Source: Dipteris shenzhenensis
Taxonomy: Eukaryota; Polypodiophyta; Polypodiopsida; Gleicheniales
NCBI GenBank assembly: GCA_047967505.1
Contig: CM106540.1
DNA length: 64,000 bases
Strand: one strand, 5' to 3'
Part shown: piece after piece, positions 20,645 through 32,185 of the stretch
Position numbering within the stretch: the first letter of the stretch is position 1
How the letters are laid out: each line of letters begins with the position of its first letter
The notes under the pieces: generated by a model
The model's input: only the letters and a program-made list of their open reading frames with translations
What the model was told of the DNA's origin: nothing
Database searches by the model: none
Position numbers and translations under genes: made by a program

Positions 20645-22768
20645 TCAGACATCAGCGTCCTCGATGATAAAGTCTGGGAACACTCTCCGCAACTGATATA
20701 CGGATTCCCAGGTAGCTTCGGATAGAGGCTGACCATGCCATGCAACCAACACCGTGGGTATCTTCCGATTTCGTATTTGCATTGTTCCTCGGTCCAGGAT
20801 TCTTGTTGGTTTGCGCCTTGCAATATCCTCTATCTCCTGAAACAAAACCACACCTTCGATTAGTGAGTCACCAGTATGTAAAAATTTCTTTAAACGTGAA
20901 ACATGAAAAACCGGGTGCACCTTACACCCCTGTGGCAATTCTAATTTATAGGCTACACTGCCTATTCTCTTTAGAATTAACCACGGCCCACAGTATCGAG
21001 GTGATAACTTAGCACACTCTCCTGAAGTCAACGACTTCGAGTGCGAAGGAATTCTGAGAAAAACTTTTTCTCCTTCTTCAAATACTCTTATAGACCGATT
21101 TTCATCCGCATACACCTTGGCTCTATCCATAGCCTGACGGATATTAGCTCTCGCAAGTGCTAGCATCTCCCGCATCTGAACTACAAAGTTCGCGGCACTA
21201 GGCACTTTCTGAGGTACTCCAACTATAGTTGGATTGGCTGGCCTATAACCATAGTTCAGTTCAAACGGACTGAACCCAGTAGACGAATGTTTTCGATCAT
21301 TGTAGGCAAACTCCAACAATGGCAACCACTTGTCCCATGTATGTTGCCTCAATGACACATATGCTCTCAGCATATCCTCTAAAGTCTGGTTGACTCTCTC
21401 CGTCTGACCATCCGTCTCAGGATGATCCCCACTACTCATTCCCAACTCAGTCCTTAGTGTCTCAAATACCGCTGTCCAAAAGTGACCGGTAAACCTGACA
21501 TCTCTGTCTGACACTATGGATCTAGGCAATCCATGCAGACGAAATATATGTCTAATAAACAACTCCGCTACTTGCGGGGCACTAATAGACTCTCTAGTCG
21601 GAATGAAGTGAGCCATCTTGGTTAGACGATCAACCACCACAAGGATAGAGTTATACCCTCCTTGCGTTGCAGGTAGTCCTACAATAAAATCCATGGAAAT
21701 GCTCTCCCACTTACTTAGTGGTATTTCCAAGGGCTGTAAAAGTCCGGGTGGCTTCACCCGCTCGGCCTTACTTACCTGACACGAGAAACACCGTGTCACA
21801 TATTCATGAATATGCTTTTTCATCTTTGGCCAAAAGAAATCTCGCTTCACGAGATCATATGTCTTCTCGACACCTGGGTGTCCCGCACACGGGCTATCAT
21901 GGCATTGTCGAATGACTCTCTGCCTGAGATCATTCTGACCAGGTACTACAACCTTGCCATTTCTAACTAGCATACCATCCCTTATGGTATATCTTGCATA
22001 AGTTTGGCCTTTTCTGGATGCCAGGTCATCCTTTTCATTTTCCCCGGGTTTTAACACATGAGCCTTAGGCCATAAGCTCTGGACAAACTCGTCCACCTTT
22101 TGAGTTTCTCTGATCTCGGTCATTAGAGCACTCTCTAATACCGTGAAACTCAGGTTGTGCATAATGCGAGACAACGCATCAGCTACCTTATTGTCTTTTC
22201 CTCTTCGGTACCGAATCGTTAGATTAAACTCCTGCATGAGCTCTGCCCACCTAGCTTGGCGGCCCCTCAAGTCAGGCTGTTTACAGAAATGTTTCAGAGT
22301 ATCATGATCCACATCCACATAAAACTCTGAACCATACAGATAATGCCTCCATGTTTTCAAAGCATGTATAACAGCATACAACTCCAATTCATGAGTTGGC
22401 CAATTCCTTTGAGAGGGAGAAAGCTTCTTGCTTTCGAAGGCGACTGGCCTTCCCTCTTGAAGGAGGACTGCTCCTACCGCAATGCCACTTGCATCGGTTT
22501 CTAGGAACAACGGTTTCTGGGAATCAACTATCTTTAACACCGGTCATGAGACCACAGCTTGTTTTATGGTGTTAAAACTTTCTTGTTGATTCTGTCCCCA
22601 AATAAAAGGTACTTTATCTGAGGTCAGATCACTCAATGGCGATACTATTTCAGAATATCCTTTGATATGCCTTCTATAAAACTGGACAAATCCCAAGAAT
22701 GATCGCAACGCGGTCAGACTCTGAGGGATTGGCCAAGTTAGTATCGCAGCCACCTTCTTCGGATCCAT
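20645..22768 (-). pseudogene. Gypsy-1 RNase H, integrase and chromodomain
   Basis: From 22768 the connection block runs to a TGA at about 22543, then 631 open codons follow. RNase H has FLETDASGIAVGAVL and HELELYAVIHAL. Integrase has the HHCC finger (CAGHPGVEKTYD … CFSCQVSKAER), then the core DFIVGLP, VSDRDVRFTG and HPETDGQTERVNQ blocks of the DDE triad. The C-terminus (ILDRGTMQIRNRK … VAWHGQP … ATWESVYQLRRVFPDF) is a chromodomain of the plant chromovirus type, thought to steer integration to heterochromatin. The frame ends next to the polypurine tract. Confidence 0.96.
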
Positions 22769-22777
22769 TTCTACCCC

Positions 22778-24559
22778 CTATGGAGTAATTATGAACCCTA
22801 AGTACTCAAGCCTAACCATACACACTATAGTTTTCTTTTTATTCACGTAAAGACTGGCTTTCCTCAAAGTACTGAACACTATCCTTAAGTGTTCACAATG
22901 CTCAGTAACACTTTTACTGAATATCAAGATATCGTCAATGAAATGTACTACGAACTTTCCGATATACGGACGTAGTAAATCATTCATAAGCATGACGAAG
23001 GTCACTGGAGCATTGGTAAGTCCGAAGGGCATTACCAAAAACTCATAATGACCAAACCTGCTTCTAAAAGCGGTTTTATGCACATCCTCGGCTCTAATCC
23101 GGATCTGATGATAGCCGCACTTAAGATCTATCTTGCTGAAAATCACGGCTCCATGTAATGCATCTAGCAAATCATCAATCCGAGCCATCGGATACCTGTG
23201 CTTAACAGTAATATTATTCAATGCTCTGTAATCTATACAGAGGCGAAACGTATCATCCTTTTTCCTCTTTAATATCACTGGTGAAGCAAAAGGTGAGAAA
23301 CTTGGTTGAATCTGCCCCAACTTGAGGTATTCTTCCAGTTGCCTACGCACCTCCGCTTCTTCAGTAAAACTCATTCTATAGGGAGGTCTATTTACAGGTT
23401 CTGCCCCCGGGATCAGTTCAATCTTATGCTGAACTTTCCACTCTGGAGGTAACCCATAAGGTAGTTCATCCCTAAAACATTCAGAGAACTCCTCTGTTAT
23501 AAGATTAGCCAGCTTGGCCATCTCATCACTTTGCGTAACATCAGTGCTAGCCGAAGACTCATCTACCGACTCTACCGATGCTATGCAAAGGTATAAAGAC
23601 TCTACTTGAGCCTTTCTGATTTCCATCACGGAAACCAACGGTCCCTGAGGTATATCTCTTTCACCTCGCAAGACATAAAGCACATCATTCATCTTGAATT
23701 GATATACGTGCTTTTTCCAATCAATGGCTGGATTCTTCCTAGAATGCCACGCCATTCCCAGGGCTATATCCGCATGAGCAAGCTTGGTTATTTCAAAATC
23801 AAGCTTCTCAGTATAGTCCTGAATCCGAAGCTCCAACTGGGTAACCCTTTGGTCCCATACTTCAGTTGAACTTCCATCAGCCATCCTGACTGTATACGCA
23901 TAGTCAGATGGACTTATCTTTAATTTCAGCCTCTTCACGACCTTGGAGTTAATCACATTGTGAGTTGACGCTGAGTCAAACAACACAATGACATCATGAC
24001 TGGCCACTTGCCCTTTCATTTTGATTAACTCCGTATCATTGAAGGCTGTATACCCCGTTGCTGCGGGCTTAGATAGGATGTTATCAGGTGCACTCGTCAC
24101 TAACTTAGTAACAGACACACAGAACAAACAAGGTACTAACCTCTGAGAAGATCCCGCTAGCGGAATCTGCATCTCTTCCGCTCTGGGACTTCCCTGCATC
24201 TCCACGTCGCACTCTGAGATCACCATCTCAGCCATCCAACGATCTTTATTACGTGGACAATCTCTCCACTGATGAGGTTGAAGGCAACCAAAGCATAAGC
24301 CTTCTCTCCTCGCTTTTTCCCTTTGTTCCGGGTTCAAGGGAGACTTAGACCAAGCCCGGGCTGCCATTGGAGTTACTTTTCTCTTCACTCCAATGGTGGT
24401 ACTTGGTTTAGGAGTTTCAGCCGGTCTCGCCTGCTTGGCTTGACCACTCGGCTGCGAACCACTCCCTCTACTAGTCCACTTCTTCTTAAACCCAGATTTC
24501 TTCGGTACCATACTGGGTTCCGACCTGTGCAAACCCACTTGGCTTGCTGCCCTTGGCAT
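22778..24559 (-). pseudogene. Gypsy-1 nucleocapsid, protease and reverse transcriptase
   Basis: 593 open codons. A basic proline- and serine-rich region leads to the knuckle CFGCLQPHQWRDC, spaced C-x2-C-x3-H-x4-C, one residue shorter than the usual form. The protease carries LFDSASTHNVI, where DSAS replaces the common DSGA. Reverse transcriptase has [46 protein letters not shown] and FIDDILIFSK (FIDD for the usual YLDD/YVDD, about 22925-22942). A TAG stop at 22775 (probably from CAG) cuts the polyprotein before RNase H. Confidence 0.95.
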
Positions 24560-25347
24560 CCTCGTAGTTCAGGGCTATAGCTATTGCATCATCTAGCGTG
24601 TTCGCGTACTTAGCCCGAACTTCCATTTTTATTCGATCATTCAATCCAAATATGAAATCTTTCACTTGGATTGATTGAGGCAGGGGTTCGTCAACCTTCA
24701 TTACACTCTCTCGAAACTTATCAGTGTATTCTGCCACTGATAAATTTCTCTGACGCAGGTTCCTATATTGATCCCAAGCTCGGGATGCCTCGTCAGGAGG
24801 TAAGAAGTGTTTCCTGAACTCTCTTTTAAACCCCTCCCAGGTAGTGGATGCTATGCCATCTTTTTGTTGTTTAATCCACCACCGAATCCGCAGCCTCACT
24901 AAACATATGGGTGGCCTCGCGGATCTTTTTGATGTCATTTCTGATCTCACAAATGGCGAACGCCTCGTCCCATTTGTGTAGCCAGGTCTCAATGACATCG
25001 GAGCTACGGTCGTTCATCCGACCAGAATACTTTTCCGGTCTGTAATTAGCAATATTTGGCACTTTAGCCTTCCTAGGCTCGACCGTATGGACACTAGACT
25101 CCAGTTCCATTGGAGCCTTTCCCTTCTCCTCTCGAGAAGGTCTGGCAGACATACTCTGTAGCACTCTCCTAAGTTCAGATTGCCCTGTGTTGGCTTGTAA
25201 TTGCTGCGCTAACAACTGTTGCAAGGCATCTTCCAGCAATGCAATCCTGCCAGATAAAGTGTGAGCTACTGGGCGCGATCCCTGCTGGGTCGGCCGGAAT
25301 CCTGATTCACCAGGGTCCCTTCTGGAAGCTCCTTCTTCTGCTTCCAT
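24486..25347 (-). pseudogene. Gypsy-1 gag, capsid part
   Basis: Starts at the ATG at 25347. Residues 40-75 are glutamine-rich and could form a coiled coil. The retrotransposon gag domain follows (PEKYSGRMND, IETWLHKWDEAF, then WEGFKREFRKHFLPPDEAS and NLSVAEYTDKF). An extra base at about 24890, just before the conserved WW pair, shifts the frame, and a second shift near 24500-24550 separates this part from the basic region and knuckle. Gag forms the virus-like particle that packages element RNA. Confidence 0.9.
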
Positions 25348-26450
25348 TTAGTTCAGTAGGTGTTTTGTTTTGGGGCTTTTTTTTTTTTTTTTTTTTTTTA
25401 AACACCCCTAGAACACTGTAATCACAAGCTGACACAATTCAGGGTACTGACACTCTGAACACAATTCCCTATACTAGGGAATTCCTGCAATCCCACGTTC
25501 ACACTGATCAAGCATTTAATACAGGCATATCTCACAGATGGCGCTTTTCCCTATACTAGGGAAATTCCTGCAATCTGACTCCGACTGAAACACACAGGCA
25601 TAATCTGTTCAAGCATAATTTGTTCTTGCTATACCAATCGCTAACCATAAAAGTCTAACTGCTTCTGACAAAACAGGAATAACGAAAACCAAAAGGGAAA
25701 ATAGATAAAAGGCTCCCTGGAATTCGAATCCTGCTGCTTGCAGCCTGCACGTACGGCCTGCTATCAGCTCTCACAAATCATCCGTACTCTGACTGTATAC
25801 GCGCCAGAGAAGCAGTCAACTGCTGTTACCAACAGCTCTCCACGGGTTTCCCTATGCACCGATTAGCCTCCCGCAAGGTCACCTCAACAACTAACGATGC
25901 CTTCTACCAACGACCACCGAACACAACCAGCAGTCGAAGACCTTCGTCAACGAACCTCCGTCAGGTCCGATCAAGCTATGCCAAGTGCGGGAGGGCTACG
26001 CTCAGACACATCGTCGTCACGTTGTCGTAGTCCATCGCATGGAGGTCATAAATAACGGAACCCTCCTGCGCTCTTCATCCATCGTTTCGTCGAGTCACCT
26101 GCGTGTCCCGTTCCACGCACGTCACATTTCCGTGCCAGACCTTCCGTTGATCCGCAGTCAATCACAGACTGCCCACGTCGAAGGACCTTCCTGTCATTCA
26201 ATACTTGCTTGCGTAGGCTCGTTCGTAGCTCAGCACACTTCTTTATATCCGCATCGTACTTGTTCCGCCAATCAGCTTCTTCGTTCAGTGCGTCGTCGTA
26301 ATACTTTTGCAATTGAAACGCGTTGCTTCGTGCATCTCTCAAGTCCGACTCAGCTCTCCAAATTCGTTGGACGAAAAAGAAGCCAATGATCATGAGGACG
26401 ATCAAACCAAGGAGCCTACCGAACCCAAGCCTTCCCCTACACAACCTTGG
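25348..26450 (-). other. Gypsy-1 leader with a membrane-type open frame
   Basis: About 1.1 kb between primer-binding site and gag. A T run of about 20 sits at 25379-25399. One minus-strand frame (26525-26046) stays open from the LTR through the primer site for 159 codons. It would encode a hydrophobic stretch (LIVLMIIGFFFV) followed by a charged, helix-prone region, but it has no ATG before the hydrophobic part. No known gag or accessory domain is recognised. Confidence 0.5.
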
Positions 26451-26462
26451 GCTCTGATACCA
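26451..26462 (-). other. Gypsy-1 primer-binding site
   Basis: gctctgatacca on the plus strand (TGGTATCAGAGC on the element strand), two bases from the 5' LTR; initiator Met-tRNA type. Confidence 0.94.
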
Positions 26463-26464
26463 AT

Positions 26465-26925
26465 TGTCACCTTCTTCAGCTATTCTCTCTTCACAGATCA
26501 CGGGAGTAGCACCTTTCTTTTCCACCCAGCCAATTCTCCCAAGACTTCAAAGAGAGAGAGATAGAGCTGTACCCAAAATCACGTAAAAATCCCAATCCTT
26601 ATCTTCTCTCACTAGCCTTGACAGACCCCAAATCCCTAGATAGATCTAGATGCCACATGTCATCCATATAGGGCCTTCCTAATGCAACATTTCACCCCTC
26701 TCTTGGGATGCATTTAATTCCTTGCCCCTAGGCACAATCTTTGCACTAGGCCCTTGGTCTCAGATCTATCTAGTCTGGTGCTATCAGCCCTCACCTAGGA
26801 CCTTGACATTAATCCCTCCCGATCATTTACATAAAGCGCAAACACATATATTACAAAGATAGATCCTATAAGGGAAATGTCGACTGATTCTTCCGAGGTC
26901 ATGCTACCTCGGCTAGAGCGTAACA
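26465..26925 (-). repeat. Gypsy-1 5' LTR
   Basis: 461 bp, about 99.5 percent identical to 20172-20632. Followed by TSD atata. Confidence 0.96.
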
Positions 26926-26930
26926 ATATA

Positions 26931-27229
26931 CAGGCCCCCCCTCTAGCCTCTTTTCACATCTTGTTCTTGAGGTTTTTGCCCAACAGTTGAGGCTTTTACT
27001 CTGAGATTTGGTGTCGATCTCTCCATCTCCATCGAATTTCTTTCACCTTGAGAGTGTGTTGCTTCACTCTCAGTTTGTTGTTCACATTAAAGCTGCACTC
27101 TCAGAATTATGCTAAGATAGGAAACCCTTGTAAGACTTGTCTAAAGGGATGGAAAAAAGAAAGTACAAGTAGCATCCCATTGTGTGGAATCAAGAGCTTG
27201 ATGTGTGTTTCAATTAATTGAAACATGAG
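26931..27229 (+). other. Old LTR or leader sequence into which Gypsy-1 inserted
   Basis: Non-coding. Joined across Gypsy-1 with 20046-20171 it forms one unit (…gtgtgggggcaatata|caggcccccc…) resembling a degenerate plus-strand LTR/leader, compatible with the gypsy RNase H relic that follows. Confidence 0.4.
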
Positions 27230-27640
27230 GTTACATCAGCTCCTATGCTGCAAATCATGGATCCTATCAAAGCATTCTTGAAATGGATTCTTGAAATGGA
27301 TGCCAATGACTATGCTATTGGTGGGACATTGTTCCAAGACGCTAGACTCGTAGTTTTTTAGAGTAAAGAGCTAGCCAAGCCACACTATAAGTGGCCATCG
27401 CAAGCTATATGCTATTATTCACGCATTCAATGAGTGGAGACATTATCTATATGGATCTACTTTTGTAATCTACATGGATAACTCTTTTGAAGTATTTTTG
27501 CAATACTTATGACCTAAGGGGAGGAAGGCCTAATGGTCAAAGCTTATGCAAGAATCTGACTTTGAGATCTATAATCAAAAAGAACCAATCAACAAGGAAG
27601 ATAACTCCTTGAGCAAATTGGTAGTGTGAAGCAACTTTGC
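27230..27640 (+). pseudogene. Decayed gypsy RNase H, plus strand
   Basis: The reading MDANDYAIGGTLFQDARLVVF followed by SKELAKPHY and a broken HYLYGSTF-like block is the start of a Ty3/gypsy RNase H (DAS/DAND and the SKxL turn). Multiple stops and shifts are present. It is older than and opposite in orientation to Gypsy-1. Confidence 0.7.
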
Positions 27641-27959
27641 TTCACAAAGATCCAATCTAGCCTATATGACTCTATTATGGGTCTTTATCCTAAAGATAAT
27701 TTCTTCAAATATGTGTGGGATGAAGTACAAGCTAGGAATGCCTCTCTTGGTAGCAAAGTAAGAGAGTAATCCATTAGGAATGGTCTTGTTTTTTGAAAGG
27801 GTAAGATCTAATCATCTACGTACTATGGGTGAGGGATACAAGACATCGGATCTTATTTTAGCGTCATCGCAATCCCAGTGTTAGACACCCTAGGGGTACA
27901 ATCTCAATGCTAGCCACCCTAGGAGTACAAAGAGTATTGGATCTAGTCAAGTGATAATT

Positions 27960-28100
27960 GGAATATATTTACAGTGTCGGTTGCATGGCATGGACTTCCT
28001 TTATCAAAGGCTACTTGGGAATCCACTTACCAAATACATCAAGCATTCCCAGATATTATCATCGAGGACGCTAATTCCTGAGGAGAAAAGGAATGTTACA
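27960..28100 (+). pseudogene. Gypsy chromodomain 3' end with polypurine tract, plus strand
   Basis: Nucleotides 27975-28098 parallel the end of Gypsy-1 in the opposite orientation: gttgcatggcatgg, ctacttgggaatcc, cccagatattatcatcgagg, then a purine run (gaggagaaaaggaa) and TGTTAC, the start of an LTR. This is the end of pol and the 3' LTR start of another gypsy copy. The adjacent LTR sequence differs from the Gypsy-1 LTR. Confidence 0.75.
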
Positions 28101-28599
28101 TTCCAATTAGAATGTAATATGGCCTTGGATGCATCAGTGCACGTTAATTCCTTAGAGAGACCAAAGAAATGCGTACATATGTAAACATGTGTTTGTTGTA
28201 TGTGTGTGGTTAATTTAACTACAGCCAAGTACCTAGCTATCAAGGTCGCCAGTGTTGGGTGCTGGGACGACTAGTGAGTTTGATAGGCCAATATGCATAT
28301 TTATGTCTAGGGTTATTTGACAAGTCATGAGCTTAGGGCCAAACAAACAATTTTTGTATTTATTTGTGATACTCTAGAGGACATGAAAAGGGTGGATGCG
28401 CATATGCATAACACGTGGATATTTGGATGAGAACTATCTAGGGTATTGGGGTGTCGCCTCGTCCCTATCTACATGAGTTGTCGATCATGTTGTTGTTGAG
28501 AGACATTTGTATGGAGATGTGATTAGCGTTGCAATGGTGATTAGCGTTACAATTTTTTAACATACAAGTCAGCATCGACCTTAAGCTAAACAAAGAAAG

Positions 28600-28840
28600 T
28601 TCGTGTTTCATCCTGGTCCAAGATTCTTGCTGCTTTGCACTCACCGTTCTCCTGTATCTCCTGTAACATAACCATACCATCATTCAATGAATCAATACGT
28701 TGTAAAATTATCTTTAACAATGAAACAAGAAATACTAGATGCACCTTGCAACCTTATGGCAATTCCAATCTATAGGCAACTTTGTCTTTTCATTTTAAGA
28801 ATTGACCACCTCCCACAATAACGTGCCCTTTAACACAATA
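28600..28840 (-). pseudogene. Gypsy integrase C-terminal fragment, minus strand
   Basis: Aligns with 20790-21005 of Gypsy-1 in the same orientation (ggtccaagattcttg, tatctcctgtaacataacc, tggcaattccaatctataggcaac). It covers the segment between the integrase core and the chromodomain. It is heavily mutated with no long frame. Confidence 0.75.
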
Positions 28841-29276
28841 ACTGCAGTGTTATCCAACTTGAATAAACCAAGCTGGCAACTAGTTGACACAGCTGATTTC
28901 ATCTGGTCCCTACGACTGCCACCAACAAGCAGTCAAACTACTAGTTCGACACAAATCTCTCTAGGTTTTATAGCTTTATTTTTTTTACTTTTGTCCAGCA
29001 ACTATCTTTTTCATTCGAATTCAGCTTGAAAAAGTGCACTTTGGTCCAACAGAAATATTTCAGCGCTATTAAAAGCACATACGTAAATATATTTGATACA
29101 CGTCTACAAAAACGGCAGTGGCCTTTTAGAATTGCAAAAATTATAAGATTGGCCTAAACTAATCGTCAACAAGGGCACACAATGACCTCATAGAACCATA
29201 CGTTTGTACCAAGGCATTGCTAATATGTAGAAAAGGCTACTTGAACACTTCAAAGGTGTGGATATAATAATCTCAC
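28841..29276 (-). other. Intron of the RCC1-like gene, 3' of the 29277-29577 exon
   Basis: AT-rich with no clear coding. It begins at the GT donor at 29276-29275 on the minus strand. No exon encoding the expected following RCC1 blade could be found leftwards in the window. Confidence 0.5.
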
Positions 29277-29577
29277 CACAAAGCACCAACGAATGATCAA
29301 AACCACAAGTGACTTCAATTGCTTTAAGCCCTCCCAAATCAACACGATATGGTTCCCACCGGTGAACAAGCTCAGACTCTTTATTTAGATCTTCTTGAAG
29401 CTGGACGTTTGCAAGCTCCATCAGTCCCCCTTTATCTTTATTCAGCGAGAATTGTGCTACTTCCTGGCAAGTAATAGATTTTGGGTAAAATCCTAGTCGT
29501 CCATCAGTAGGATATCCCCATGAATAAAGACTCCCATCCAATGTGCAAGCAAGGGCATGGCCCCATCCCAAAGAAAC
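29277..29577 (-). CDS. RCC1/UVR8-like protein, internal exon (third visible)
   Basis: 301 bp bounded by acceptor TTTTCAG and donor GTGAGA on the minus strand. It starts VSLGWGHALACTLDGSLYSWG, the core of an RCC1 repeat, then has a long charged insertion between blades (about 50 residues, EDLNKESEL), then VTCGFDHSLVLCG of the next repeat. Phase 0 at its start matches the end of the 48048-48264 exon, which finishes EQVVQ. The insertion and wording resemble the plant RUG3-type mitochondrial RCC1-like protein implicated in organellar transcript splicing; that assignment is from memory and tentative. No stop is present inside. Confidence 0.87.
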
Positions 29578-29779
29578 CTGAAAAGTGATACATGAGGCAA
29601 GCAATGTATTGGATTTATAAAATCATATTGACAGCAAAAGAAATGCACATAATGAATCCTAGATAAAATACCTTTACTACATATTCACTAAATTTTTAAC
29701 AAAGAAAAACAACATTGACAAGCTCGATAAAAGTGGAAATACATTTACTTTTCTAAAATACATTATAGACGTACAGTCA
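29578..29779 (-). other. RCC1-like gene intron sequence next to exon
   Basis: AT-rich single-copy-looking intron sequence with the polypyrimidine/acceptor of the 29577 exon; nothing coding. Confidence 0.5.
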
Positions 29780-31440
29780 TGGTGCTAGTGAACCCAACTC
29801 TAGTTAGTAGCTTAGGCACTTTTTCCCTCACTAGTTTCCCCCAATGCATTTTGTGAACCACCTTTAAGGTGTGTGACTGTACCCTAGTGGAATACCCCTT
29901 ATCTATGTGTGTGTCCTGAACACATTGTACATAATATCACCTGTTGGTTTTCTCCTTCCCACTCAACGCTCATGCATAGACCCAACAAATGGTATCAGTG
30001 CTCCTACACTGTAACAGCTATCAGACTATGCATAGACCCAACAAATGGTATCAGTGCTCCTACACTGTAGCAGCTTGTAGACTGTCATCCATTGCCCCTG
30101 CAGATCAGCCTTCCACTCTGTTGTTCATGTGCCGCCTTCAGCAATTCATTTTCCACTAGTTGTTCATGTGCCGTTCTTGCTGACAGTTCAACATCCCAAC
30201 CGAAAGTGCATAACTCCTTTAGTTTGCTCTTTGTACATGCGATGACAATCTCAGCCTCTGTTGTTCATGCTGCAATCGTGTTGTTTGTGCACCACCAGTT
30301 GTCGCTCCTACGATGATCTACAGACAGCTCGACATTCTAGCCTAGAGTGCACTGCTCCTACATTTTGCTCTCTATTCATGTGTTGCCAACCTTAGCTGTC
30401 GCCATTTGTACAACCTTGCAAACGATTCATTTTCCAAACAATCTGATCACTACACAACCCATTCGTGCGTCATCTCAATGTCTGCACGCAGTTATAGTTG
30501 ATTTTTGCAAATCTGGGCTCCATCACTCTATTCAAAATCTTCTTCGTCTGCAACAGCCCATTTAGGGTTTTTGCACGTATGAAGCCCCTTTGCCACCCAA
30601 TGTACACTGTCATGCAAGCATTCAGTGCTAGAGTTGGAGATTCACTCAATTCTGAGTTGGATTCCCCGCTATTTGGGCCATTTGCATTAGAATTTCCTCT
30701 CTGCAGACATTTGTAGCCAGGGATTGTTCTTTGCAGGCATTGGTGGTCAAATTTAATGTCTGACCACACATTTTGCACTCAAGAGTTTGGTGCAATTAGT
30801 TTCATCAGTCAACTGTTTGGGGTTAGTTGCATTTCTTTGCAGATACGATGACAGGCAATAATGTTTTTGAGATGCTTACAGCTGAGGATAAGTTGCACGG
30901 CACCAACTATTCATTATAATCATACATGATGCGACATATTCGTGTTGCCCAGGGCTTTTGGAATAATAGCAGCTCCTCCCACAACTCCTACACAAGAGCA
31001 AGCTCGTTCGGATGGCCGAGGTGAAAATGCAGATGCGTTGATTGCAATGTTAGTGAAGAGGGGTATTATCCTGCACATTTGGTCATGCCAACTGCAAAGG
31101 CGGCATGGGAATTTTAATACATGCAGGAAGAAGACTCTATGGATGAGTTCCTTACAAAGATTAAGGATCTCAGGTAATAGTTAGCCAGCGTGGATGAAGC
31201 TTATGCTGACAGTACATTTGTACCCACGGCGGTTGCGGTACAGAAAGCACAGGGTACAAACTCTATCATCCAGAGACCACACAGATTTTAGTGAGTACAG
31301 ATGTTCTATTTGTTGAAACCCGGTCCAGCCTAGAGGTCTGTCGATAGGGTGTGTTTGATCCCCTGCTGCCCCTGCACAATATGAGTCAGCCACATGCACA
31401 GACCTCAGAAATAAATCAAGGTACTGAAGTACTGGGAAGC
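29780..31440 (+). mobile_element. Copia-3: internally deleted copia relic, plus strand
   Basis: A probable LTR (29780-29987, tggtgctag … gacccaaca) is followed by a primer-binding site close to initiator Met-tRNA (tggtatcagtgc, 29990-30001). The LTR end plus primer site is repeated once more at 30028-30077. After a leader, a gag start is visible at 30848 (MLTAEDKLHGTNYSL, then a stop). By about 31244 the sequence is already at the integrase C-terminus (YKLYHPETTQILVSTDVLF), so about 3 kb of gag-integrase is deleted. No 3' LTR is present; LINE-4 follows. It lies in the RCC1-like intron. Confidence 0.75.
29972..30083 (+). repeat. 56-bp tandem duplication covering LTR end and primer-binding site
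   Basis: atgcatagacccaacaaatg … cactgtaRcagct occurs at 29972 and again at 30028 with one or two differences, duplicating the last LTR bases and the primer-binding site. Confidence 0.85.
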
Positions 31441-31455
31441 CTGAGGACTGAGCTC

Positions 31456-32150
31456 CCACTCCCTGGCTGCTCCCGCTGCCCGCCTTGCCCACCTTCTCCC
31501 TCCGCCCTTTTGCCTCCGCCTCCTCTCCGCCTTTGTCCTTCTCTCCGCCTCCTCTCCGCCTTCTCCCTCCGCCCTTCCGCCTCTACTCCGCGTCTCCGCC
31601 TCCTCTCCGCCCTTCCGCCCCTGCCTCTGCCCCCGCTCCTCTTCGCCTCTTCTCCACCCTTCTGCCATCCCTCGCCTCCGCCTCCTCTCCACCCTTCTGC
31701 CATCCTCTCCCTTGCATCCACCTCCTCTCCGCCTTCATTCCGCCTCCCCCCCCACCCAACACCACCTCCTTCTCCCTCCCGCCTTCACTTCACCACCTTC
31801 CCGCCTCCTTCCCGCTTTCACCCCCGGGCCCCCTCTCCGTGTCCATCTCTGTCTCAACCCCCACCCCCATCTCTGCCCCTTTCCGCCTCCTCCCCGCCCC
31901 CCTCTGCGCCTCCCCCTTCCCCTCTTCCCGCACTCTTTGCGCCCCCTTTCCCGACCCTCCCCGTTGCTTTTTCCACCTCGCATCTTCACGCTGCCCCCCC
32001 GCCTCTTCCTTTTTCGCCTCTCTTCTCCACCTCCTCCCTCCCGCCTTTTCCATCCCCCCTCGCCTCGCCGCCGCCTCCTCTCCGCCTCTTTTTCTCCTTC
32101 CTTGCTCTCCTTCATTCGCAGTAGGAGCATTTGTGTTTGTTAGGAGGAAG
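31456..32150 (+). repeat. Pyrimidine-rich (CCTCCGCCT-like) 5' region of LINE-4
   Basis: Nearly 700 bases almost free of purines on the plus strand, built from irregular ctccgcctcctctccgc units. Long frames in all three registers here are compositional artefacts. It directly precedes the LINE-4 ORF1 start, so it probably is the 5' untranslated region. Similar but shorter pyrimidine tracts precede other units at 43030-43380 and 46800-47005. Confidence 0.7.
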
Positions 32151-32185
32151 AATATCTTGGTGGTGGTCTAGGCCAGAGGGGCTCT

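Larger units (their letters stand above)
20172..26925 (-). mobile_element. Gypsy-1: young Ty3/gypsy chromovirus, minus strand
   Basis: Two 461-bp LTRs (20172-20632 and 26465-26925) differ at only about two positions and are flanked by the 5-bp duplication atata (20167-20171 and 26926-26930). A perfect initiator-Met primer-binding site lies by the right LTR and a purine tract by the left. The order gag, protease, reverse transcriptase, RNase H, integrase, chromodomain places it among chromoviruses. Near-identical LTRs mean a recent insertion, yet gag holds two frame breaks and pol two stops, so this copy probably moved with help from relatives or broke soon after. Confidence 0.97.

Noticed and set aside
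31405-32130. Long overlapping open frames on both strands of the C/T-rich tract, rich in Pro/Ser or Arg/Glu/Gly
   Set aside because: They arise from purine-free composition, which excludes stop codons in several frames; no domain or start context supports them.
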